A DNA stretch of 56,665 bases from Alphaproteobacteria bacterium. Lineage in GTDB: Bacteria > Pseudomonadota > Alphaproteobacteria > Sphingomonadales > Sphingomonadaceae. The position numbers and the translations under genes are program-made. Position 1 is the first letter of the stretch, and every line of letters starts with the position of its first letter. The DNA lies in NCBI GenBank assembly GCA_030431435.1, contig JAUIJI010000002.1, positions 1 to 56,665 of the forward strand. The letters run 5' to 3'. The notes under the pieces are model-generated. The model searched no databases. It was given only the letters and a program-made list of their open reading frames with translations, and was not told the origin of the DNA. Below, one piece after another: positions 15,840-23,563 of the stretch.

Positions 15840-17098
15840 CAAGCAAAGCACGCGAATTCATCAAGCGGCATATCCCGGCCAGCGCCCGCAAGCTGGTGTT
15901 CGGCTTGCGCGATGCGCTTGGCCAGCCGCCAATCGATGAGGCTGTGCTGGCGCATTACCGGTTCGATCCCGATGCCAGCGAGCGTCCGCGCCTGAGCTTG
16001 GTGATCGACAATCTCACGCCCGCTTCCACCTTCGGCGGCGTGGTAACGGGCATCGATATCTTCCTGCGGCTGGCGAAGGAGGCGGGGCCGGAGCTGCAGG
16101 ACCTGCGGCTGATCCTGACCAATCCGACGAGCGACAGCGACAGCGCGATCATGCTGGAACGCGCGGCAAGGCTCGGCTTCGATCCGGCCAATGTCGAGGT
16201 GGTGCAGGTGACCACTGCGGACGAGAAGATCACGGTGCGCGCGCGGGACATGTTCGTCACCTACAACTGGTGGACCACGCTCAACACCTCCGAACTGGTC
16301 AAGGCGCAGGCAGCGCATTTCGGCCAGCCGATCAAGCCGCTGATCTACCTGATCCAGGAATACGAGCCGCATATGATCGTGTTCTCGGCGGCGCAGATTC
16401 TCGCGCGTGAGGCCTATGACACTCCCGAGCGGTTATGGGGCGTGGTGAACAGCAGCAATTTGCACCGCTATTTCGAGATCCAGGGCCACCAGATCGAGCG
16501 CGCCTTCGTGTTCGAGCCGGTGATCAACGACAAGCTGCGCCCGCATCTGGACAGCGTGGTGTCCAGCGCGCGCGAAAAGCGCATCCTCGTCTATGGCCGC
16601 CCGTCGATCGCCCGCAACTGCTTCCCTGCGCTGGTTCGCGGTCTGCGGCGCTGGGCGGCACAGTTTCCGGGTAGCGAGGAATGGTCAGTGATCTCGGCTG
16701 GCATGGCGCACAAGCCGATCCCGCTCGGCAATGGCAAGGCGATCACCTCTGTCGGTAAGCTCTCGCTTGATGGCTATGCCGAGATGCTGCTCGGCAGTTC
16801 TGTCGGCGTCAGCCTGATGGCCTCGCCGCACCCCAGCTATCCGCCGCTGGAGATGGCGCATATGGGGCTGCGCGTGGTGACCAATTCCTACCTGTGCAAG
16901 GACTTGTCGAGCTTCCACCCCGGTATCGTCTCGACGGACAGCATTGCCGAGGAGGCGCTTGCGGATGCCATTGCCAAGGCATGCCGCGATGCTGGCGAGC
17001 CGCCCTCTGGCCATCGCAATGAAAGCTACGTTCGAGAGGAACTCTACCCGTTCATGGGCGAGCTTGCCGAGGCGGTGCGCGGGGAGCTTGGGCTCTAG
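15836..17098 (+). CDS. WsaF-like glycosyltransferase (putative rhamnosyltransferase)
   Basis: 420 residues. The order RLSLVIDNLTPASTFGGVVTG (near 52), MFVTYNWWTT, IYLIQEYEPHMI (near 175) and ILVYGRPSIARNCFPALV (near 246) matches the GT4-like WsaF family, whose characterised member is a dTDP-L-rhamnose-dependent beta-1,2-rhamnosyltransferase of an S-layer glycan. The C-terminal part carries SLMASPHPSYPPLEMAHMG with the conserved acidic residue of GT-B enzymes. The local rfbABCD genes would supply dTDP-rhamnose, which supports the inference. It overlaps the methyltransferase upstream by four bases. Its stop codon overlaps the stop of the convergent acyltransferase gene. Confidence 0.82.
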   Translation: MTSKAREFIKRHIPASARKLVFGLRDALGQPPIDEAVLAHYRFDPDASERPRLSLVIDNLTPASTFGGVVTGIDIFLRLAKEAGPELQDLRLILTNPTSDSDSAIMLERAARLGFDPANVEVVQVTTADEKITVRARDMFVTYNWWTTLNTSELVKAQAAHFGQPIKPLIYLIQEYEPHMIVFSAAQILAREAYDTPERLWGVVNSSNLHRYFEIQGHQIERAFVFEPVINDKLRPHLDSVVSSAREKRILVYGRPSIARNCFPALVRGLRRWAAQFPGSEEWSVISAGMAHKPIPLGNGKAITSVGKLSLDGYAEMLLGSSVGVSLMASPHPSYPPLEMAHMGLRVVTNSYLCKDLSSFHPGIVSTDSIAEEALADAIAKACRDAGEPPSGHRNESYVREELYPFMGELAEAVRGELGL

Positions 17099-18210
17099 GC
17101 AGCCTGCTGTCGTGTCAGCTTTTGCCAAGCGGGCAGCAAGCGATCCGCACCCGGTCGCGCCATATCGAGCGCATGTTTCTCCACCAGAAACCATGAGGCT
17201 GCGGCGAATGCCAGCGTCACGGGCAAGGCCGCCAGCATGTTCTGCGCTGCACTCATGCCCGGAAATGCGAACACCATCGCCTGCTGCACCGGGAAAGCGT
17301 AGATATAGACGCCGTAGGAATAGTCGCCGAGCTGGTTGTAGGCGAGCAGGCGGGTCTTGGGCACGAGGCCCAGCCACAGGGTGGAATAGCCGATGGCGAC
17401 GAGCAGGAAGGACGCGGCGAGCGGCGTTGCCAGCAAGATCAGCGCGACCAGCCACAGCAGCGCGGCGATCGGACCGGACAGCCGGATATGCTCGCGCCAG
17501 ACATAGGCGAAGCTCCCCAGCATGAAGGGGAAGGTGAGCAATGCCAGCGCCCTGATGCGCGGCCCCAGTCCTTCGCCCAGATTCCAGCCCTGGCTTTCCA
17601 GTTGCGGCACGGCGAAGTGAAATGCGGTTACAGCGAGCAAGGCGGCCAGCGCCAGCCAGCGGTTTCTCAACACGCCGAAAATCCCGATCAGCACCACGCC
17701 GCCATAGCAGGCGACTTCATAGACCAGCGTCCACAGGCTGCCATTGATCGGCGGGCCATAGGGGTTGTTCTCGAACACGCCGGGCAGCGGATATTGCAGG
17801 AAAGCGAGGCTGAGATTGGCGGGCACATAGGTCCACGTCCCGCGCGCCGATGCATAGTCGCTTGCCGGAAGAGTGGTGAAGACAAAGCCTGCCAGCACCG
17901 TCAATACCAGCACCACCAGCAGCGCAGGATAGAGCCGCAAGATGCGCGACAAGGTGAAATGCACCATGCTTTGCCGCCGGTCGAAACTGCGCGCGATCAG
18001 CAAGCCCGAAATCACGAAGAATATCGCCACCGCATAATGGCCCAGCGTCTGCCCGGTTGTGGCATAGAGCGGTTCTTCCGCGCCTGCACCCAGCGTGATC
18101 GGGAAAGCATGCGAGACCAGCACCAGCATGGCTGCGATCATGCGGATGAGGTTGAGGTTGTTGTCGCGCCCGCCGAGCACATCGTCCAGTCTGACCCCGG
18201 AGAACGTCAT
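17095..18210 (-). CDS. Acyltransferase 3 family membrane protein (OafA/ExoZ type)
   Basis: 371 residues with about ten helices. The N-terminal signature NNLNLIRMIAAMLVLVSHAFP contains the catalytic-type His of this family, and HYAVAIFFVISGLLIARSFDRR follows. Members transfer acetyl or succinyl groups from cytoplasmic donors to sugars of surface polymers at the inner membrane. It is the last gene of the minus-strand rfb run, 16 bp after the methyltransferase. Its stop overlaps that of the convergent WsaF-like gene. It is likely to O-acylate the EPS. Confidence 0.88.
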   Translation of the reverse strand: MTFSGVRLDDVLGGRDNNLNLIRMIAAMLVLVSHAFPITLGAGAEEPLYATTGQTLGHYAVAIFFVISGLLIARSFDRRQSMVHFTLSRILRLYPALLVVLVLTVLAGFVFTTLPASDYASARGTWTYVPANLSLAFLQYPLPGVFENNPYGPPINGSLWTLVYEVACYGGVVLIGIFGVLRNRWLALAALLAVTAFHFAVPQLESQGWNLGEGLGPRIRALALLTFPFMLGSFAYVWREHIRLSGPIAALLWLVALILLATPLAASFLLVAIGYSTLWLGLVPKTRLLAYNQLGDYSYGVYIYAFPVQQAMVFAFPGMSAAQNMLAALPVTLAFAAASWFLVEKHALDMARPGADRLLPAWQKLTRQQAA

Positions 18211-18226
18211 GCTGCCAGGTGCCCGC

Positions 18227-18931
18227 TCAGGGCTTCCTGATCGCGATGAGCGATTTGGTGAAAATCAGGCCGAAGCGTTCGGAGTGCTGTTCGCCATCAG
18301 GAAACAGCGCGCGCATGAAGCGGCGGCTGATCATGCGGCAATTGTCCATCTGGGCAATGCCCTTCTCGAAGCTCATCTTTTTCGCAAGGCCAAGGCTCAA
18401 ATGGGTGAAGGCGAACAGCCGCATCGAATCCGGCAGCCAGTGCAGGAAGGGAAAGGCGATGTGCGGATCGATCGGGAACCAGAAGTTCGGCGTCTGCACG
18501 TAATAGGCCCGCCCCACGCGGCGCACTTCGCGCGCGAACGCCGCCATATTGGCATAGCTGCCGACATGCTCGATCACCGAATTGGAATGCACCATGTCGA
18601 AGCTGTCATCGGCATATTCGGGCATGTCGCAGGCATTGCCGGTCACGTTCTCGTAACGCAGCGTGTCCTCGGCATCAGGCGAAAACATCGCCAGTTCCGA
18701 ACTATAGTTGAGGATGGTGAGATGCACCCTGTCGCGCAGGCGCGGATCGAGCATGTTCCAGTATTCGGCCCGGCCGCCGGCATCGAGGATGCGTATCTGG
18801 TCGGAACTTTCCAGCAGCTGTTCGATCAGTGCCTGCACCCGGGCGAAGCGCTGGCCACGGAAGCGCTGCTGCATGCGCCTGAACAGGCTGCCCTCATTGC
18901 GCCGTGCCGGAACTGATCGCGTCTCGTCCAT
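18227..18931 (-). CDS. Class I SAM-dependent methyltransferase
   Basis: 234 residues. The SAM-binding region is visible as IRILDAGGRAEYWNML near residue 48, followed by LTILNYSSE and DDSFDMVHSNSVIEHVGSY (near 105-123), a typical motif IV. The enzyme sits between rfbB (15 bp upstream) and the acyltransferase (16 bp downstream) on the same strand, so it probably modifies a sugar of the same polymer, such as O-methyl-rhamnose. That substrate is an inference from context. Confidence 0.8.
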   Translation of the reverse strand: MDETRSVPARRNEGSLFRRMQQRFRGQRFARVQALIEQLLESSDQIRILDAGGRAEYWNMLDPRLRDRVHLTILNYSSELAMFSPDAEDTLRYENVTGNACDMPEYADDSFDMVHSNSVIEHVGSYANMAAFAREVRRVGRAYYVQTPNFWFPIDPHIAFPFLHWLPDSMRLFAFTHLSLGLAKKMSFEKGIAQMDNCRMISRRFMRALFPDGEQHSERFGLIFTKSLIAIRKP

Positions 18932-18946
18932 CTGCGCGGTGTGCCC

Positions 18947-20005
18947 CTACTTCTTGCCCAGCAGCGGCGTCCACCACTGCTCGTTTTCAAGGTACCAGCG
19001 CAGGGTTTGCGACAGGCCGCTCTCGAAATCATGCTGCGGGACATAGCCCAGTTCGGCCTTGGCCTTGCGTTCATCGATGGCATAGCGGCGGTCATGCCCC
19101 GCACGGTCGGTGACGAAGGTCTTGAGGCTGGCCGTTTCCTGCCCCCTGGCGGCTGGCGCATCGGGATAGCGGTCAGCCAGCCCGTCCACCTCTTCAAAGG
19201 CGCGGTCCACTTCGGCGCAGATGCGGTCGATCACCGCCATATTGGGCAACTCCTCGCCGCCGCCGATGTTGTAGGTCTCGCCCGGTTGGCCCTTGGTGAG
19301 GCAGGCCTCGATGCCGCGGCAGTGGTCTTCCACATGCAGCCAGTCGCGCACATTCATGCCATCGCCATAGATCGGCAGGTTGCGCCCGCCCAGCGCGTTC
19401 AGCAGGAACAGCGGGATCAGTTTTTCGGGGTACTGGTACGGCCCGTAATTGTTCGAGCAATTGCTGGTTGTCACTTCCAGCCCGTAGGTGTGGTGATAGG
19501 CGCGCACGAGGTGGTCCGATGCTGCCTTGGACGCCGAATAGGGCGAGTTGGGCGCATAGGGCGTGGTCTCGCTGAAGGCCGGGTCTTCCGGGCCAAGCGA
19601 TCCGAACACCTCGTCCGTCGAGATGTGGTGGAAGCGGTGCTCGCGGCCTGTTCCGCTATCGAGCCACAGTTTGCGCGCAGCCTTCAGCAGGCTGTTGGTG
19701 CCAAGGATATTGGTGTCGATGAACGCGTCCGGCCCGGAGATCGAGCGGTCGACATGGCTCTCTGCCGCAAAGTGGACGATGGTCGAGATATCATGTTCCC
19801 GCAGCAGTTTTTCGACCAGCTCCTGATCGCGGATATCGCCCTCCACGAGCTCTGCCTGTTCCACGCCTTCGATCGTCGAGCGGTTGCCGGCATAGGTCAG
19901 GCAATCAAGCACGATCATCCGGTCGTCGGGGTGGTGCTCCGCCCAGTAATGGACGAAGTTGCCGCCGATAAATCCGGCCCCTCCGGTCACGAGCAGGTTA
20001 GCCAA
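18947..20005 (-). CDS. rfbB: dTDP-glucose 4,6-dehydratase
   Basis: 352-residue short-chain dehydrogenase/reductase that makes dTDP-4-keto-6-deoxyglucose, second step of dTDP-L-rhamnose synthesis. Visible are the NAD loop VTGGAGFIGGNFVHYW (residues 5-20), the active-site STDEVFGSL (near 130, Thr-Asp-Glu) and the YSASKAASDHL catalytic Tyr-Lys pair (near 155). The length is normal for RmlB. It overlaps rfbD by 8 bp, completing a contiguous A-C-D-B order on the minus strand. Confidence 0.96.
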   Translation of the reverse strand: MANLLVTGGAGFIGGNFVHYWAEHHPDDRMIVLDCLTYAGNRSTIEGVEQAELVEGDIRDQELVEKLLREHDISTIVHFAAESHVDRSISGPDAFIDTNILGTNSLLKAARKLWLDSGTGREHRFHHISTDEVFGSLGPEDPAFSETTPYAPNSPYSASKAASDHLVRAYHHTYGLEVTTSNCSNNYGPYQYPEKLIPLFLLNALGGRNLPIYGDGMNVRDWLHVEDHCRGIEACLTKGQPGETYNIGGGEELPNMAVIDRICAEVDRAFEEVDGLADRYPDAPAARGQETASLKTFVTDRAGHDRRYAIDERKAKAELGYVPQHDFESGLSQTLRWYLENEQWWTPLLGKK

Positions 20006-20855
20006 GTGCCTTTTCCTCTTCGAGCATGCGGCGCAGGTTCACGCGCCAGTGTACGGGTGGATCGCCCAGCAGCGCGCGCGTCCTGCTGCAATCGAGCAGC
20101 GAGAAGGCGGGGCGCTTGGCGGGCGTGGGATAATCTTCGGTGGCGATGGGCTTCACCGGGATGGCGCGTTTGAGCAAGCCGAGTGCGAGCGCCTCTTCCT
20201 GGATGGCGACGGCGAAATCATACCAGCTGGCAACGCCCGCATCGCTGTGATGGAAGGTGCCCTGCGCGCCTGCGTCCACCAGGCCCCAGAGAGTTGCCGC
20301 AAGGCCGGGCGCCCAGGTCGGCGCGCCGATCTGGTCTGCCACCACGCCGAGGCTGTCCTTTTCTGCCATCAGGCGCAGCATGGTGCGCACGAAATTCGCC
20401 CCGCCAGCGGTGTAGACCCATGCGGTGCGGACAAGGATATCCGTGTCGCGCAGCGCGTCCTCGCCTTGCGCCTTGGTGCGACCATAGGCGGACAGCGGAT
20501 TGCGCGTGCCGTCCGGCTGGTAAGCGCGCGGCGAAGTGCCGTCGAACACGAAATCGGTCGAGACATGCACCAGCTTGCCGCCGGTTTCATCGAGCGCCTC
20601 AGCGAAGGCCGCCACTGCGCCTGCGTTGATAGCGAGCGCCAGTTCCTCTTCCTGCTCGGCCTTGTCGACAGCGGTATAGGCGGCTGCGTTCATCACCAGA
20701 TCAGGCCGGAAATCTGTCACAAGCGTGTGGATCGCCGCGCTATCGGTCAGGTCCAGATCATCGATGTCGATCGCCTTCAACTCGGCATCAGCAGGCGCAC
20801 TGGCCTGCAGGGCCCGGCCGAGCTGGCCGCCCGCTCCGGTGACCAGCACCTTCAT
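19998..20855 (-). CDS. rfbD: dTDP-4-dehydrorhamnose reductase
   Basis: 285 residues. [17 protein letters not shown] is the nucleotide-binding N-terminus, STDFVFDGT lies near residue 105, and YGRTKAQGE carries the catalytic Tyr-Lys. The enzyme performs the last reduction to dTDP-L-rhamnose. The open frame extends upstream to 21113, but those codons run inside rfbC. ATG 20855 overlaps the rfbC stop (ATGA) and starts exactly at the Rossmann fold. Confidence 0.96.
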   Translation of the reverse strand: MKVLVTGAGGQLGRALQASAPADAELKAIDIDDLDLTDSAAIHTLVTDFRPDLVMNAAAYTAVDKAEQEEELALAINAGAVAAFAEALDETGGKLVHVSTDFVFDGTSPRAYQPDGTRNPLSAYGRTKAQGEDALRDTDILVRTAWVYTAGGANFVRTMLRLMAEKDSLGVVADQIGAPTWAPGLAATLWGLVDAGAQGTFHHSDAGVASWYDFAVAIQEEALALGLLKRAIPVKPIATEDYPTPAKRPAFSLLDCSRTRALLGDPPVHWRVNLRRMLEEEKALG

Positions 20856-21397
20856 GCGAAAGCCGCCACGTCGTTGAGCGCCTTGCCTTCGCGGTCCTTG
20901 GCGGAAAGCTGCACGTCCAGCCCGCCGGTCGGCCAATCGATGCCGACATCGGGATCGTCCCACGCCAGCGAATGCTCGCTTTGCGGGGCATAGGGGGCGG
21001 TGCATTTGTAGAGGAAGTCTGTCCCGTCCTCCAGGGTCAGGAAGCCGTGGGCGAAGCCTTCGGGCACCCAGAACATGCGCTTGTTGGCAGCGGACAATTC
21101 CACGCCCACCCAATGGCCGAAAGTGGGCGAAGACCGGCGCAGGTCCACCGCCACATCATAGACAGCGCCATTGACCACGCGCACCAGCTTGCCTTGAGGT
21201 CCGGGGTTCTGGAAATGCATGCCGCGCAGCACGCCTTTCTGCGAGCGGCTGTGATTGTCCTGCACGAATGTGAGGTCGAGGCCCGCCTCGGCAAAGGCAG
21301 CAGCATTCCAGCTTTCGAGGAAAAAGCCGCGTTCGTCACCGAACACCGAAGGCTCGATGATCACCGGCCCTTCAATGTCGCAAGGGATAAGCTTCAT
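20852..21397 (-). CDS. rfbC: dTDP-4-dehydrorhamnose 3,5-epimerase
   Basis: 181 residues, the usual size of Rml[26 protein letters not shown] (catalytic His region, near residue 60) and [11 protein letters not shown] are typical. It epimerises C3 and C5 of the 4-keto sugar. It overlaps rfbA upstream and rfbD downstream by four bases each, so translation is probably coupled through A-C-D. Confidence 0.97.
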   Translation of the reverse strand: MKLIPCDIEGPVIIEPSVFGDERGFFLESWNAAAFAEAGLDLTFVQDNHSRSQKGVLRGMHFQNPGPQGKLVRVVNGAVYDVAVDLRRSSPTFGHWVGVELSAANKRMFWVPEGFAHGFLTLEDGTDFLYKCTAPYAPQSEHSLAWDDPDVGIDWPTGGLDVQLSAKDREGKALNDVAAFA

Positions 21398-22308
21398 CGC
21401 GCGCCGCCCGTGCCCAGCAACTGCATCAGATATTCGCCATAGCCCGACTTGCGCAGCGGTGAAGCAATCTCCTCCAGCCGTGCGTCATCGATAAAGCCCT
21501 GCCGCCAGGCGATCTCCTCGGGGCAGCAGATCTTCAGCCCCTGCCGGTCCTCGGTGATGCGGACATATTGCGCCGCATCGATCAGCGATGCATGCGTACC
21601 GGTATCGAGCCAGGCATAGCCGCGGCCCATGATCTCCACCGAAAGCGCGCCTTCGTCGAGATAGAGGCGGTTGAGGTCGGTAATCTCCAGCTCGCCGCGC
21701 GCCGAAGGCTTCAGGTCGCGCGCCCTGTCGACCACCGTCTCGTCATAGAAATAGAGGCCGGTCACCGCGTAGTTGGACTTCGGCTTTTCCGGCTTCTCCT
21801 CGATCGAGAGGGCGCGGCCATCGCTGTCGAAATCGACCACGCCATAGGCCTTGGCATCCTTTACCCAATAGGCGAAGACGCTGGCGCCGCTATCCTGCGA
21901 ATTGGCGTTCTGCAGCAGTTCGGGCAGGCCGTGGCCGTAGAAGATATTGTCCCCCAGCACGAGCGCGCTTGGATCTCCGGCGATGAAATCGGCACCGATG
22001 TGGAAGGCCTGGGCAAGGCCATCCGGGCTGGGCTGGACGGCATAGGATATGCTGATACCCCAATCCGAGCCGTCGCCCAGCACGCGCTGGAACTGGCTTG
22101 CGTCTTCAGGAGTGGTGATGATCAGGATGTCGCGAATACCTGCCAGCATCAGCGTGCTCAGCGGATAGTAGATCATCGGCTTGTCGAAGACTGGCATGAG
22201 TTGCTTCGACACGCCCCGCGTCAGCGGATAAAGGCGCGTTCCCGAACCGCCAGCGAGGATTATCCCCTTGCGTGATTTCTGGGCCACGAGTGGCATTCCC
22301 CTTCGCAT
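21394..22308 (-). CDS. rfbA: Glucose-1-phosphate thymidylyltransferase
   Basis: First enzyme of dTDP-L-rhamnose synthesis. The N-terminal [16 protein letters not shown] pyrophosphorylase signature is followed by [19 protein letters not shown], and [10 protein letters not shown] (near 115) contains the metal-binding Asp. About 297-304 residues depending on the start: ATG 22308, ATG 22296 and GTG 22287 are in frame, and the last has AAGGGGA at a suitable distance and yields the usual short N-terminus ([13 protein letters not shown]). A palindromic GCTGCATTGCAGC lies 14 bp upstream of the longest start, a plausible operator for the rfb run. Confidence 0.96.
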   Translation of the reverse strand: MRRGMPLVAQKSRKGIILAGGSGTRLYPLTRGVSKQLMPVFDKPMIYYPLSTLMLAGIRDILIITTPEDASQFQRVLGDGSDWGISISYAVQPSPDGLAQAFHIGADFIAGDPSALVLGDNIFYGHGLPELLQNANSQDSGASVFAYWVKDAKAYGVVDFDSDGRALSIEEKPEKPKSNYAVTGLYFYDETVVDRARDLKPSARGELEITDLNRLYLDEGALSVEIMGRGYAWLDTGTHASLIDAAQYVRITEDRQGLKICCPEEIAWRQGFIDDARLEEIASPLRKSGYGEYLMQLLGTGGAR

Positions 22309-22321
22309 TGTCAGCGGATTG

Positions 22322-22334
22322 CTGCATTGCAGCG
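22322..22334. promoter_or_regulatory. GCTGCATTGCAGC palindrome upstream of rfbA (PhaR-like operator)
   Basis: A perfect odd-centred 13-bp palindrome that contains CTGC-N3-GCAG, which I recall as the reported recognition pattern of the PHB regulator PhaR in Rhodobacter sphaeroides. It lies in the 48-bp gap between the NTP_transf_5 gene and rfbA. The arms are too close to make a stable RNA hairpin, so an operator is likelier than a terminator. Its core TGCATTGCA is shared with sites at 1411, 14730 and 49095. Confidence 0.45.
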
Positions 22335-22356
22335 TAGGCTGCCCGGGGTCAACATC

Positions 22357-23559
22357 TTATCTCTGTCGCAACCATTTCTGCAGGCCGATGTGCAGCTGGC
22401 TCTGGCGTTTGCGCGAGCGCCAGTACCGACGGCCGCGATCGATCAGCCAGCGCGGATAGGCCGCCCAGCGCCACACGCTGCCGGGCGCAGCATTGCCCAG
22501 CTTGGCCAGCTCGCTCGGCGCTGGAGAAAGGGCACGCTTGCACGCTTCCCACAGGCCCTGTCTGCCGCCGCTTTCCAGAGCCATCCGGCGCAGCATTTCG
22601 CGCTCGCGGAAATCCTCTCGCGACACCAGCATCGCCTCGCAAGCTTCTTCGGCAAACGCTTCCAGCTCCGAAAGGCGGTGCGTGAATTGCGGTGGAATCC
22701 AGCGTGCACCAAGGCGCTGGGCGACGGCCATTACCAGCAGCAAGGCATTGGCCATCTCCATCTCTTCTGCCTCGTGCTCGATCGCATCCCAGTCGAGCTG
22801 GCAATTCTTCGCCATGAAATGCAGATCGCCCAGCGTCAGCGGGCCGTTGGCCATCAGGTGATGGATGCTGGCATGTTCGACCATATGCAGGAATAAGGCA
22901 TGGTCAGAAGGCACCTTCACATCTGCGCCAAGCACAGGCAGCGACTTGGCCTCGGCGAAGGTGCGCTCTACCAGCCGTGGGTCTCCGGCCCAGTGGCGGG
23001 CGTTCAGGCGGTGATGGATTTCATAGATCGTCTGATGCGCCGGATCGAAAATTTCGGGCAGCTGGTGGCCATGCTCGACACCATATTGGCCAGATCCGGG
23101 AAGCGGCTGGAAGCCATTGTCCAGCAGCACCCCCTGCGCTCTTTCCGCGTCTGCCTTGTGGCACAGCAGGTCAAGGTCTCGCAGAGGGCGCATGCCCTTG
23201 CGGGGATAAACCAGTTGGTCGAGGGCAAAGCCCTTGAGTACGACATGGTCGATGCCGTGCTGCGCCAGTAGCGTGCTGCTTCTGGCGAGCGAGCGAGTCT
23301 GCAACAGGCTGAACTGGGCCTGCTTGCGGGCCCATTCCTGCAAACGGTTGCTGATCGCGTCAGGGCTGCGGTCGCTGCGATCGAGTACATAATGCAGCAG
23401 GCCAGCGGTGCGCGTCTGGATGGCAAGATCCACAAGGGCTGACCACGCCGTGTCATCGAGGTTGCACAGCAGCTCGCCGGGAATGTCATCAGGCGCAGCG
23501 CAAACCGCGAGCAGGAGCGCGCTCGATTGTGCATGTGCAGTATGAGTCTCGGCACTCAT
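22357..23559 (-). CDS. Nucleotidyltransferase-fold protein (NTP_transf_5 family)
   Basis: About 400 residues. The family hallmark, an invariant Lys-Gly and a downstream Asp-x-Asp, is visible as HVVLKGFALDQLVYP and GMRPLRDLDLLCHKAD (about residues 100-130), followed by HGHQLPEIFDPAHQTIYEIH. Proteins of this family occur in EPS, exosortase and lasso-peptide loci, mostly without a known reaction. The frame is open to 23607, but ATG 23559 begins four bases after the stop of the ABC exporter gene and was chosen. It lies between that exporter and rfbA in one minus-strand run. The substrate is unknown. Confidence 0.75.
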   Translation of the reverse strand: MSAETHTAHAQSSALLLAVCAAPDDIPGELLCNLDDTAWSALVDLAIQTRTAGLLHYVLDRSDRSPDAISNRLQEWARKQAQFSLLQTRSLARSSTLLAQHGIDHVVLKGFALDQLVYPRKGMRPLRDLDLLCHKADAERAQGVLLDNGFQPLPGSGQYGVEHGHQLPEIFDPAHQTIYEIHHRLNARHWAGDPRLVERTFAEAKSLPVLGADVKVPSDHALFLHMVEHASIHHLMANGPLTLGDLHFMAKNCQLDWDAIEHEAEEMEMANALLLVMAVAQRLGARWIPPQFTHRLSELEAFAEEACEAMLVSREDFREREMLRRMALESGGRQGLWEACKRALSPAPSELAKLGNAAPGSVWRWAAYPRWLIDRGRRYWRSRKRQSQLHIGLQKWLRQR

Positions 23560-23563
23560 GACG

